From Chitinophagaceae bacterium (GTDB taxonomy: Bacteria; Bacteroidota; Bacteroidia; Chitinophagales; Chitinophagaceae): a stretch of DNA of 64,000 bases. Location of the stretch: contig CANFKE010000001.1 of NCBI GenBank assembly GCA_947447465.1, positions 1 to 64,000 on the forward strand, read 5' to 3'. Position numbers and translations under genes: made by a program. The notes under the pieces were generated by a model. It was not told the origin of the DNA and ran no database searches. It worked only from the letters and a program-made list of their open reading frames with translations. This document shows positions 38,174-47,715 of this stretch, in pieces (position 1 is the stretch's first letter; every line of letters begins with the position of its first letter).

Positions 38174-40357
38174 GTGGTTAATCAAACTTTGTATATGAAG
38201 AATATACTACTAATTGCATCAGCTTTTTGCATCTTTCTTACCCCTGCGTGTAAAAAACAAGGCAACAATAACGGTGGCGTAAAGACCTATAATAGTGTCA
38301 ATGATATTTCAGTTCCTTCCGGTTTCAATTGGGAGAGCTCTCGTTCCATACCTGTTCACGTAAGTATTACAGATAACCGTTTCTCTACGGCCAATCATAC
38401 TATTTCTATTTATGATGGCAACCCGTTCGATGGCGGCAAATTACTGTCGAGAGGATCTGCCAGCACAACTACACCATATGATGCTACACTATATCTTGCT
38501 AAAACCATCAATGAGGTCTATGTGTTGAAAAGTTCCCCCGACCATTCCATGATACTGAATAAGGTGACCATAGGAAGTGGTCTGAATTTGTCTATCGGGG
38601 CTACAGATCCTGCATATGATGCCAAGCCCGGTCATCGCGGGGCAACACCTCTTGATGATTGTAACACCGGTTGCACCAATACAATTACCGCCAACACATC
38701 TAATCTTAACGTAAGCGAAGGACAGGTGATTTGTATTACCGGCAGCAATATTACGGTTGGCTTTTCAAGTGTAACAGGTGGAACTATTCGCGTTTGCGGC
38801 ACTAACGTGACCCTGCAGAACCTGAACATGGGCGGTTATACCAATCTGTTGGTACTTGCCGGCGGCAGTGTCAACGTATCCGGCCTTAACTACAACAATG
38901 CTTCCGTCCGCATCATCAACTATGGCACCATTACCGGTCTGTTCACCATTGGCGGTTATCTGGATAACTATGGTACATTCAACTGCACCGGCGATATGAA
39001 CCTGAACAGTACCGCACAAACATTCAATAATAATGGTATCATCAATGTTTCGGGCAGTTTTAACAATAGCTCGGCATTGGTAGCTACCAATAATGCAACG
39101 ATGAACATATCGGGCAACTTCAACCACAACAGCGGCACCGCTGCATTTATGAACTACTGTGCTTTGAACATTACCGGCAACATGAATATCAATTCGTTGG
39201 TAAAGAACCATAGCTTCATTAAGGTTGGCGGACAGACCACCATTAACAGCGGCGGAGAACTGACCATGCACAATGGCGCTATGTTCAAAACCGGCAACTT
39301 CATTCTGGACAATGCTCCTGTTACTGGTTATGGCAGTACATCGCTTGTAAAGATCACCGGTACAGCAAACATTATGAATTCAGGTGCAATACTTACCGGT
39401 ATGCTGCAGGTGTGCGCGCCAACAGCTATTCCTGCTGCAAGGCTAAGCGGTGGCGCCACCAATGATTGCAGCCTGTACATACCTGTGAACGGATGTTACA
39501 TAGAAGGTAATGGCAGCGCGGCAGTACCTGATGCGGATGGAGACGGTGTTGCAGATGCCAATGATGAATACCCAGCAGACGCAACAAAAGCATATAACAA
39601 CTATTATCCATCATCGACCGGTGGCGGCACAGTAGCCTTTGAAGACAACTGGCCATCGAAGGGTGATTATGACCTTAACGACCTGGTAATGGGCTACCGC
39701 TACCAGATAGTGACCAACGCCAACAACAATGTGGTAAGGGTGATAGGCAACTATACACTATTGGCAACCGGTGGAGAGCTGGGCAATGGTTTCGGGGTAC
39801 AGTTTCCTGTTAATGCCGGAAACGTAAGCAATGTAACCGGAGGCACACTGGAAGCCGGCCAGACCAAAGCGGTGATCATACTGTTCAGCGACATGCGCGC
39901 ACAGATGGCTAACTGGAACACGGTCTATGGCGCCACAGCTTCGCCGACCGTGAACTATACCATGAGCTTTGATGTGACCGGTGGTCCGTCGATCAGTTCA
40001 TTTGGTCTTAATTCATACAATCCTTTCATCTGGAATTTCGGGTTGGGCAATAATCGTGGTCGCGAGATACACTTAACCGGCCATCAGCCTACAGACCTTT
40101 GTTATACATCTTACTTCGGCACCGCAGACGACAATTCTTCTGTTGCCGGCGGCAGGTATTTTGTTACATCAACTGGTCTTCCTTTTGCAATTGATGTTCC
40201 TGTCAATCCTTTCAACTACCCAGTAGAAATGAAGGATATTACTCAGGCCTATCTGCACATCGGTGCCTGGGCAGAATCGGGCGGAACCAGTTATACTGAT
40301 TGGTATAGCAATACCGGCGTGGATTACCGCAATACGAGCAACTTGTACAATCATTGA
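38174..40357 (+). CDS. LruC-domain lipoprotein/secreted protein with Asn-rich beta-helix-like repeats
   Basis: Lipobox-like FCIFLTPACKK; repeats INVSGSFNNSSALV.../MNISGNFNHNSG...; DADGDGVADANDEYP; VAFEDNWPSKGDYDLNDLVMGYRY. Confidence 0.85.
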   Translation: MVNQTLYMKNILLIASAFCIFLTPACKKQGNNNGGVKTYNSVNDISVPSGFNWESSRSIPVHVSITDNRFSTANHTISIYDGNPFDGGKLLSRGSASTTTPYDATLYLAKTINEVYVLKSSPDHSMILNKVTIGSGLNLSIGATDPAYDAKPGHRGATPLDDCNTGCTNTITANTSNLNVSEGQVICITGSNITVGFSSVTGGTIRVCGTNVTLQNLNMGGYTNLLVLAGGSVNVSGLNYNNASVRIINYGTITGLFTIGGYLDNYGTFNCTGDMNLNSTAQTFNNNGIINVSGSFNNSSALVATNNATMNISGNFNHNSGTAAFMNYCALNITGNMNINSLVKNHSFIKVGGQTTINSGGELTMHNGAMFKTGNFILDNAPVTGYGSTSLVKITGTANIMNSGAILTGMLQVCAPTAIPAARLSGGATNDCSLYIPVNGCYIEGNGSAAVPDADGDGVADANDEYPADATKAYNNYYPSSTGGGTVAFEDNWPSKGDYDLNDLVMGYRYQIVTNANNNVVRVIGNYTLLATGGELGNGFGVQFPVNAGNVSNVTGGTLEAGQTKAVIILFSDMRAQMANWNTVYGATASPTVNYTMSFDVTGGPSISSFGLNSYNPFIWNFGLGNNRGREIHLTGHQPTDLCYTSYFGTADDNSSVAGGRYFVTSTGLPFAIDVPVNPFNYPVEMKDITQAYLHIGAWAESGGTSYTDWYSNTGVDYRNTSNLYNH

Positions 40358-40377
40358 TCATCATAGCTATTTTTAGT

Positions 40378-40405
40378 AGCAGGCCATCCTTCTCGGGGGC
40401 CTGCT
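40378..40405. terminator. Hairpin terminator
   Basis: agcaggcc-atccttctcggg-ggcctgct. Confidence 0.7.
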
Positions 40406-40555
40406 TTACTTTTATTGGCAGGGGAGTGTACAAGAAGTAATGGTTGTTAGCAGCGTTATTTCGCCCTTTGAGGGTTTATGGGAAGAAGGTTTTTGACCGT
40501 AGTGAAAACGACCGACGCTATTGAGAGCGCTCTTTCAGAGCTTGATTAACCTGTG

Positions 40556-41461
40556 TTATATCTGCTGCGCTAATTGCTCCCAATTGGGCATTGTTGGTTG
40601 CCACTTTTGGTTGAGCAGCTTTTCTGTAAGCGAACGATTCTGCAGATACATGTTCTTTTCTGTAACCAATACATAAGGTTGTATCAATGAACTGTAGCGC
40701 ACCAGATCGGCCCAGGGCTTGCCGGCAAAGTATTGCAGGAAGGAGGCAATGATTTGTCGAAGTTCTTTCATGTTCCAATAATGCAATGCATACGGTAATG
40801 CAGATCTTATATTACCACCACTGCTGAACTGAATGGAAAATGCGAATTGCTCTATGATATGTTTCGGGAATTTGGGATGCTCGCTATCGGTATATGCCAG
40901 CGCCTTTTGTAACAGCTCTCTGTGGGTGGTATTGAAGCCGAGTAGCCCGGCATTCCACATATACAGGTCGCAGAGCGGTGTGCCGTCTGATCTTATGGCT
41001 TTATCGCTGCGTAGAAAAGTATCGAGTTTACGGAACAGAGGATTGCCTTTATCGCTGATCTTGCCTTCCTGCATGTGCATATAGAGCTGACCGGCAGCAA
41101 TATTACTCCACACCTCATCCAGTTTATGCAGCAATACCATGTCGGTATCGGCATAAATAATGTTGCCGCTATGGGTGGCCGAAAAATGCAGGAGCAATTC
41201 GATCTTTACCCGATGTACAAAATCGATATCTCCACGCCATTGCTTTATCAGCGCTGCATCCATGGTAAAAAAACGAAGCGGTAGCGGGCAATCTGTAAAT
41301 TGTCTGAACCATTCAGGTTTATCGGTGTATATCCAGATCTCGGTATCGGCAAGCTCTTCCGGTCTATATATTCTTGACAATGACATCAATGCATAGGCAC
41401 ACTCCAGAAATACGGCTTCATAGCCGTAGCATTGGAACAGTATGTAGTTGGGTTGGTGCAT
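40556..41461 (-). CDS. Putative glycosyltransferase (nucleotide-diphospho-sugar transferase type)
   Basis: GNIIYADTDMVLLHKLDEVW (DxD), LYMWNAGLLGFNTTHRELLQKAL. Confidence 0.8.
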   Translation of the reverse strand: MHQPNYILFQCYGYEAVFLECAYALMSLSRIYRPEELADTEIWIYTDKPEWFRQFTDCPLPLRFFTMDAALIKQWRGDIDFVHRVKIELLLHFSATHSGNIIYADTDMVLLHKLDEVWSNIAAGQLYMHMQEGKISDKGNPLFRKLDTFLRSDKAIRSDGTPLCDLYMWNAGLLGFNTTHRELLQKALAYTDSEHPKFPKHIIEQFAFSIQFSSGGNIRSALPYALHYWNMKELRQIIASFLQYFAGKPWADLVRYSSLIQPYVLVTEKNMYLQNRSLTEKLLNQKWQPTMPNWEQLAQQI

Positions 41462-41473
41462 TTATGTAAGGTG

Positions 41474-42091
41474 TCAAGCTATCTGTTTCTTAAAACTACA
41501 GAACAGGAAATTTTGTATGGTATTGAATGGTGTTATATGATCTTCATTGATACATTTGATCTTTTGAAAACCAATGGATAATTCTGTTTGAAGTTCGTTC
41601 TCTGTGTATTGTTTAATATCCAGACCGCTGCATTTTTTTGGACCATTCTCAGAGAATGTGCCTATCGTGAGGTATTTACTTACTGCGGTTAGAGCATTGT
41701 TCAAATATTTATGAATTTGTTCAGCCGTAGTCAGGAAATGGAAAGTTGCCCTGTCGTGCCAAACATCATATTTTTTTTCGGGAGCAAAATCCGTGATATC
41801 AGCAACGATCCAGTTTACCTTATTTGCTTTCTCTCCCAATCGCTGTTTTGCTCTTGTCAATGCATTTTCTGAAATATCTAATACGGAGATATCTTCAAAA
41901 CCTTCGTCCAAAAGATAATCAACGAGTTTACTATCTCCGCCACCAATATCAATAATACTGGCTTTTTTGTCCAGTTGAAAACTAAGAATGAAATCTAAAG
42001 AAGTTTGAGGCTTCTCTTGTGTCCAACTCACCTCCTGAGGTTGCTTTGTTGCATATACTTTTTCCCAGTGATCTTTTCTTTCCTGTACCAT
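41474..42091 (-). CDS. Class I SAM-dependent methyltransferase
   Basis: DHWEKVYATKQPQEVSWTQEKPQTSL, ASIIDIGGGDSKLVDYLLDEGF, WHDRATFHFL. Confidence 0.92.
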   Translation of the reverse strand: MVQERKDHWEKVYATKQPQEVSWTQEKPQTSLDFILSFQLDKKASIIDIGGGDSKLVDYLLDEGFEDISVLDISENALTRAKQRLGEKANKVNWIVADITDFAPEKKYDVWHDRATFHFLTTAEQIHKYLNNALTAVSKYLTIGTFSENGPKKCSGLDIKQYTENELQTELSIGFQKIKCINEDHITPFNTIQNFLFCSFKKQIA

Positions 42092-42119
42092 ACTTATTGG
42101 TTTAAATAAAACGTAAGCA

Positions 42120-42353
42120 CTAATTACCTTTTTTTCGCCTCGATGCTTTTATCAAACCAACGATCATAGCAAATATGCTAACGGTGAAAATAATCAGTAA
42201 ACCCGCACTAAGAACCAGTAACCATTGATCTACCTCATAATCCATGCCGGAGAAAATGATCTTAGTTATCTTCTCTGAAGCAAGAACGTATATAGCCGAG
42301 AATAATAGCCAAATACCCACATGCTTCAATACTATTATTCCCGGCTTCTTCAT
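42120..42353 (-). CDS. Small membrane protein
   Basis: 77 aa, two TM helices. Confidence 0.65.
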   Translation of the reverse strand: MKKPGIIVLKHVGIWLLFSAIYVLASEKITKIIFSGMDYEVDQWLLVLSAGLLIIFTVSIFAMIVGLIKASRRKKGN

Positions 42354-42356
42354 TTC

Positions 42357-43841
42357 TTAGAATTTCATTCCTGTTACTTCTTCCGGATCCTTGTCGAGGA
42401 AACGTTCTGCTGCTATGAGGCCTTCGTGCAGAATGGTGTCCTTGGCCATGAAGGAAGTCGTCTTCCTTAATTCGGTCATCAGCTTTTCGAGAGCAGGAGA
42501 TGTTTTCTTTGGTCTGCGGAACTCTAATGCCTGTGCGGCAGTAAGTAGCTCAATTGCCAGTACGCGCTGTACATTCATTATTACCTTGCGCAACTTGGTA
42601 GCTGCGTTGGCTCCCATGCTCACGTGGTCTTCCTGACCATTACTGCTGACGATGCTGTCAACTGAAGCAGGAGAGCAATATTGCTTGCTCTGGCTTACTA
42701 TGGCCGCAGCAGTATATTGGGCGATCATGAATCCGCTGTTCAACCCTGCCTCGGGAGCCAGGAATGGCGGAAGGCCACGCTGACCGCTGACCAATAAGTA
42801 AGTTCTACGTTCAGAAATGTTGCCCAACTCAGCCATAGCAATTGCCAGAAAATCGGCCTGCAATGCCAGAGGTTGACCGTGGAAATTACCACCACTTACA
42901 ATAGCATCTTCGTCGTGGAACACTATCGGGTTATCTGTTACTGAGTTGATCTCTGTTTCTACCACACCTGCAGCCATATCTACTACATCTTTGGTAGCAC
43001 CATGTACCTGAGGAATGCAACGGAAAGAATACGGATCCTGCACCTGCTCCTTGTATACACTCTGTATCTCGCTATCGGCAAGCAGTTGCAACATACGAGC
43101 GGCAGTATCGAGCTGGCCTTTATGCGGACGAACTCTATGAATGGCATGACGGAAAGGTTCGTTCTTCGCCATAAATGCATCGGCAGACAGAGCTGCCACC
43201 ACATCGGCCCACACCAACAGGCGCTTAGCCTGTGTGAGCGACCATGTAATATATGAACTCATGAACTGAGTGCCATTGAGCAAAGCCAAACCTTCTTTAG
43301 CGGCCAGAGACATAGGTTTCAGTCCCGCCAGCTCCAGTGCTTTAGCGGCAGGCATTATCTCTCCCTTATAGCGTACTTCTCCCTTACCCAGAATAGGCAG
43401 GCACATATGTGCCAACGGAGCCAGATCGCCCGAAGCACCAAGCGAACCTAATTCAAACACACGCGGATGAATACCGAGGTTATAGAAATCGACCAGACGC
43501 TGCACTATCTCTGTGCGCACACCGCTGTAACCCTGACTGAGACCATGCACCTTGAGCAATATCATGAGGCGAACGATCTCTTCAGGAACTTCGTCGCCCA
43601 TTCCGCAAGAGTGAGAGGTGACCAGGTTTTCCTGTAGCTGCGACAATTCGTCGTCTTTGATGCGCACATTACAAAGCGAGCCGAAACCCGTATTGATACC
43701 ATAATAGGTATTGCCTTGCTGTAAGATGTTATCGAGGTAGGCGCGGTTAGTGTCTATACGGCTTTTTGCCGCTGCTGAAATAGCTAATTTATCCTGTTTG
43801 CTTTTAAAAAAGCCAATGGATATGTGCTCAGGTAATTCCAT
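42357..43841 (-). CDS. hutH: Aromatic amino acid ammonia-lyase, histidine ammonia-lyase-like
   Basis: MIO motif GSLGASGDLAPLAHM; GINTGFGSL; VTSHSCG (SH pair typical of HAL). Confidence 0.9.
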   Translation of the reverse strand: MELPEHISIGFFKSKQDKLAISAAAKSRIDTNRAYLDNILQQGNTYYGINTGFGSLCNVRIKDDELSQLQENLVTSHSCGMGDEVPEEIVRLMILLKVHGLSQGYSGVRTEIVQRLVDFYNLGIHPRVFELGSLGASGDLAPLAHMCLPILGKGEVRYKGEIMPAAKALELAGLKPMSLAAKEGLALLNGTQFMSSYITWSLTQAKRLLVWADVVAALSADAFMAKNEPFRHAIHRVRPHKGQLDTAARMLQLLADSEIQSVYKEQVQDPYSFRCIPQVHGATKDVVDMAAGVVETEINSVTDNPIVFHDEDAIVSGGNFHGQPLALQADFLAIAMAELGNISERRTYLLVSGQRGLPPFLAPEAGLNSGFMIAQYTAAAIVSQSKQYCSPASVDSIVSSNGQEDHVSMGANAATKLRKVIMNVQRVLAIELLTAAQALEFRRPKKTSPALEKLMTELRKTTSFMAKDTILHEGLIAAERFLDKDPEEVTGMKF

Positions 43842-43896
43842 GTTTTGTTGTCGTTAGTATTATTAGATAGAACTGTTGTTCGTTTATGTTACTTGA

Positions 43897-44421
43897 TCAT
43901 TTTGTCTTCTTTTCTATTATTGCTCTGAGATCGGCCTCCATACTTTTATCTACGCTTTCTGTAATGCGCCCAATCTCTTTAGTTCCATCGAATAAGATGA
44001 TGGTAGGTACGCGTGAGATGCCATATGTTTTTTCCGCACCATTACCGGCAACCTTTGCCCGGTCAACACCATAGATAACCAGCTTTGACATAGGATATTC
44101 TGCGCCCACCAACACATTGTGCAGCTTGGGAATAAGTTCTTTAGAGTCTCCGCACCAGGTACCCATTACGACCACCATACTGTAGGCAGATAATGCGGGT
44201 CTGAGTTTTTTTATGTGCTTTTTCTTAGGCGTGTACTCGGCAATGCCGTTGGTGTACCAATGGAACGAAGTATCTTTTTGCAGATCGTCGAAACCAATAA
44301 GCCCTTTGTATATGACACTACCATTGATGGTGTCTATATAGGTGGTATATCTTACCGGCATATTCTGCGCCCGGGATGTAGTGCTCATTATCAAAAAGGC
44401 TAAAATTGCCAGAATTCTCAT
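43897..44421 (-). CDS. Thioredoxin-family protein
   Basis: SMVVVMGTWCGDSKELIPKLHNVL, ISRVPTIILFDGTKEIGRI. Confidence 0.9.
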   Translation of the reverse strand: MRILAILAFLIMSTTSRAQNMPVRYTTYIDTINGSVIYKGLIGFDDLQKDTSFHWYTNGIAEYTPKKKHIKKLRPALSAYSMVVVMGTWCGDSKELIPKLHNVLVGAEYPMSKLVIYGVDRAKVAGNGAEKTYGISRVPTIILFDGTKEIGRITESVDKSMEADLRAIIEKKTK

Positions 44422-44428
44422 TTGCGGA

Positions 44429-45043
44429 TCATTTCAGTTGGTTCTTAATGGCTACCAGTTTGTTGCGTAGTGATAGCAATGATTTTTTAAGGTCCACTGT
44501 TTCTACGTCCATTTTGTTTTGTGTCTTCAGCTTAGCCTTGGCACCAGTGAGGGTGAAACCCCTTTCCTTCACCAAGTGGTGAATAGCTCTGAGTTCCTTT
44601 ATCTGCTCTTCGGTATATAACCTGTCGCCCTTGCGGGTGGTGCGCACATTGAGCTTGAACTCATTGGTCCAGAAACGGATATGCGAAGTTTTTACCTTGA
44701 ACACCTCTGCTACCTCACCAATAGAATAGTATTGCTTACCGTCGCCCTTCCAGTCTTCCGGTAGTTTGAGCGAATCGCTGTCTTTCTTTTTTGCGGCAGC
44801 TTTAGGTTTTTCTGCTTCGGGCTGAACTTCGGGAACAGGAGCAATTTCGACAACGGCCTCTGGTACAGTAACGGTCTCACCAGCAATAGCTGTATCTGCA
44901 ACTACGGCAACATTGGTGGTCTCTTCCTTTCCTTCCTCGTCCTTCTTATCCTCTTCTTTCTTTTTGGCACGGCTTTTACCCACCGCTTTTATTTGTTCGG
45001 GTACTATTTCCTCACCAAATAAGGTTATGATCCTTTCGCTCAT
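44429..45043 (-). CDS. MerR-family transcriptional regulator with low-complexity N-terminal extension
   Basis: KQYYSIGEVAEVFKVKTSHIRFWTNEFKLNVRTTRKGDRLYTEEQIKELRAI. Confidence 0.9.
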   Translation of the reverse strand: MSERIITLFGEEIVPEQIKAVGKSRAKKKEEDKKDEEGKEETTNVAVVADTAIAGETVTVPEAVVEIAPVPEVQPEAEKPKAAAKKKDSDSLKLPEDWKGDGKQYYSIGEVAEVFKVKTSHIRFWTNEFKLNVRTTRKGDRLYTEEQIKELRAIHHLVKERGFTLTGAKAKLKTQNKMDVETVDLKKSLLSLRNKLVAIKNQLK

Positions 45044-45084
45044 GGCTACAAGTTACAAAATACTTTTTTATTGCTCCGGAATGC

Positions 45085-45384
45085 TCACCACTTATACTGC
45101 GGATAGTGCTGTTGGAGCAGGTAAACGGAGACTCTTTTATCTTTTAATTCTTTTATTTTATCACTATTCTCCTGCACTATTCTTGCTATTCTGATTGGTG
45201 AGATGAAAAAATCTGCAACCAACAGTTGTATGATCTCTTCGAAACACTTTTCTTTAAAATACCCATAGTAATAATAACGGGCCAGCATACAATTGTTCCT
45301 CTTTATCAACAAGGAATCGTTCCTGCCCTTGCGAAGTTCGGTATCGTTTTTAATAACGTCGTTAAATAATTTTTTGCCACGCAT
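45085..45384 (-). CDS. Conserved hypothetical protein
   Basis: 99 aa; NNCMLARYYYYGYFKEKCFEEIIQLLVADFFISPIRIARIV. Confidence 0.7.
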   Translation of the reverse strand: MRGKKLFNDVIKNDTELRKGRNDSLLIKRNNCMLARYYYYGYFKEKCFEEIIQLLVADFFISPIRIARIVQENSDKIKELKDKRVSVYLLQQHYPQYKW

Positions 45385-45621
45385 AGAAAAAGGGGTTTAT
45401 GGCCCCAAAGGTAATGTGCTCAGCATTTTCTTCTGCAAGAAGATATCAACATTTTTGATGGCAATTATCGCCCAAAGCCACGCTGGTATTGCATTAGAGC
45501 GGCATCAACAAACGTGGATATGTTCTTTGTTATTCACATTTGTGTGGATAAGAGCGCTCGTATAAGTGCGAACTATAATAAACGTATGAATGATGGTGTA
45601 GCTGACAATGAGGACATTGCG

Positions 45622-46401
45622 CTACCTTTTAATGCATACCCTTGTACCCACGCCTACAAAAGAATAGAGCTCATCTACATCTGCATTTTTGAGTGCCACG
45701 CAGCCATCGGTCCAACCAACGCCCAACTCTATCATATCATCTCCTCCCTTCCAAATACCATGTATGCCCACATTGCCGCCCATTTTAGCAGTGGCCGGAA
45801 CCGCGCCTTTTTGTTTCAGCGCAGTAAACCGCTTTATAGTAGAATCGTTGGGGTAATCGAGGAGCATGAACTTGTTGTATTGTGAGGCGGGGTTCTTCAT
45901 TTTTATCTTATACCATCCCTCCGGAGTACACCTGTCGCCTTCCATACATTTATTTTCAAGCGGACGCGGCCCGAATACGGCAGCATAAGACCGTATCATT
46001 CTGCTCTTATAATATACATCGACCCGGTAGCGCGATTTGCTGACCATCAGATAAACTGAATCTTTGATCAGTGTATCTCCTTTTATTGGTTTATGGAGAT
46101 TATATACCGGAATTATGGGTTTTATGATCGTCTCTGTAACTCTCATGTTGCCCTTATCGTATTGAATGACACGGATCATATTGCCCTTTCCGTCTTTATA
46201 CTCTTCCAGAACTTTGAAATTGACCAACCTGGGTATCGGCTTTTCAATATCGGGCTGCTGGGTGGCTTGTGGCTTTATCTGCGCATGAGTACTAACCGAC
46301 AACAGGGTGACCAGTAGTATTGTTACTCCTGTCAAAAATCTCCTATTAAGGTCAGATATTGTCATATTCGTTTGTTGCAAATTTGGGTGTGTTGACTTCA
46401 A
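45622..46401 (-). CDS. L,D-transpeptidase (YkuD) family protein
   Basis: VYYKSRMIRSYAAVFG..., GNVGIHGIWKGGDDMIELGVGWTDGCVALKNADVDELYSFVGVGTRV. Confidence 0.9.
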   Translation of the reverse strand: MKSTHPNLQQTNMTISDLNRRFLTGVTILLVTLLSVSTHAQIKPQATQQPDIEKPIPRLVNFKVLEEYKDGKGNMIRVIQYDKGNMRVTETIIKPIIPVYNLHKPIKGDTLIKDSVYLMVSKSRYRVDVYYKSRMIRSYAAVFGPRPLENKCMEGDRCTPEGWYKIKMKNPASQYNKFMLLDYPNDSTIKRFTALKQKGAVPATAKMGGNVGIHGIWKGGDDMIELGVGWTDGCVALKNADVDELYSFVGVGTRVCIKR

Positions 46402-46639
46402 CGACCATATTATGTGAAAGGCTGAGCGTGTTATATAACCGAACAGACCTCTTGTGAATCACGATAGGACGAAACTATTCAATTTTTAGAAATAAGCACT
46501 CATTTGTTGTGCTATGCGAGAGTAAATGCTCGATTTTCAATTGCGAATATGTATGCAATAAATGTCATGCTTTTGTTTTTGTTTATAATAAACCCTACAT
46601 ATTAAAAGCGCAAATCCTTTTAATCATCAAAATGTTAAT

Positions 46640-46647
46640 TAAGTTTG
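46640..46647 (+). promoter_or_regulatory. Bacteroidota -7 element upstream of cyanophycinase
   Basis: TAAGTTTG matches TAnnTTTG, 28 nt before the GTG start. Confidence 0.5.
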
Positions 46648-46674
46648 CGGTTTATTTTTTAAAAACTAACGATC

Positions 46675-47550
46675 GTGGCATATCCTAAGGGGCATCTAAT
46701 AGCGGTGGGGGGGGCAGAAGATAAGGGCACAGACCTTGAAAAGGGTATAGTTCAAAGAAATCGCCTTAACTTTTTTGAGTTAGGTATTCTGAAGAACATA
46801 GTAAGTCTTATTCCTGAAAAGAATCCTATTGTTGAGGTAATCACTACGGCATCGTCTATTCCGGACGAAGTAGCTGAGAACTATGTAGATGCGTTCAGTA
46901 AGCTGGGCTGTACCAATGTAGGTCATTTGCGTATCCGCAACCGTGAGGATGCATCGTTGCCGGAGAATCTGGCCCGATTGAGAGCGTGTAATTGTATCAT
47001 GTTCTCAGGTGGAAACCAGTTGCGCCTGTCGTCAATATTTGGCGGTACAGAGTTTCTGGACATATTGAAAGAGCGTTATGAAAACGAAGATTTTCCGATA
47101 GGTGGTACCAGCGCCGGAGCAATGGCCATGAGCAACACCATGATCTATGAGGGTAGTGCCGCATTGGCGCACCTGAAAGGAGAAGTGAAAATAACTACCG
47201 GCCTTGGCTTTTTACAAAATGTGATCATAGATACGCACTTCGACAAGCGCGGCCGTTTTAACCGTCTGGCGCAGGCAGTAGCCGCACAGCCGGGCGCTAT
47301 AGGCATTGGATTGGGAGAAGATACGGGTGTTGTTGTATCTGACGGATATAGCATGAAGGCGATAGGATCGGGCAGCGTGATCATCATCGATGGCAGGAAT
47401 ATTGAATATAACAATATTGCAGATATTAAGTTCGGGGAGCCTATATCTGTGGAAAACATCATAGTACACATAATGTCTAAGGGCGATGTTTATAACCTGA
47501 AGACGAGGAAGTATGAAGGAAGCGAGATCGTAATTAGTGATGAGGATTAA
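46675..47550 (+). CDS. Cyanophycinase (S51 peptidase), GTG start
   Basis: LIAVGGAEDKG, CIMFSGGNQLRLSSIFGGTEF, PIGGTSAGAMAMSNTMI, DTHFDKRGRFNRLAQA, GIGLGEDTGVVV. Confidence 0.93.
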   Translation: MAYPKGHLIAVGGAEDKGTDLEKGIVQRNRLNFFELGILKNIVSLIPEKNPIVEVITTASSIPDEVAENYVDAFSKLGCTNVGHLRIRNREDASLPENLARLRACNCIMFSGGNQLRLSSIFGGTEFLDILKERYENEDFPIGGTSAGAMAMSNTMIYEGSAALAHLKGEVKITTGLGFLQNVIIDTHFDKRGRFNRLAQAVAAQPGAIGIGLGEDTGVVVSDGYSMKAIGSGSVIIIDGRNIEYNNIADIKFGEPISVENIIVHIMSKGDVYNLKTRKYEGSEIVISDED

Positions 47551-47715
47551 CTATTTGCCACTAATTGTATTATATTCGTAGCTAGTGATGATTGGCCTAA
47601 AGAATATGAGCATTGACGAACAAGCATGAAAAATTGTTTACCAGTGAAAAATATACCCAATATCGCTAGTAAGACAATATATTAACTTTTCGTGACTTGT
47701 TTCACATAGTGCTAT

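Noticed and set aside
39426-39656. 76-aa minus-strand ORF rich in His/Cys/Leu
   Set aside because: Antisense to the LruC-domain gene; composition is explained by the complement of coding sequence.
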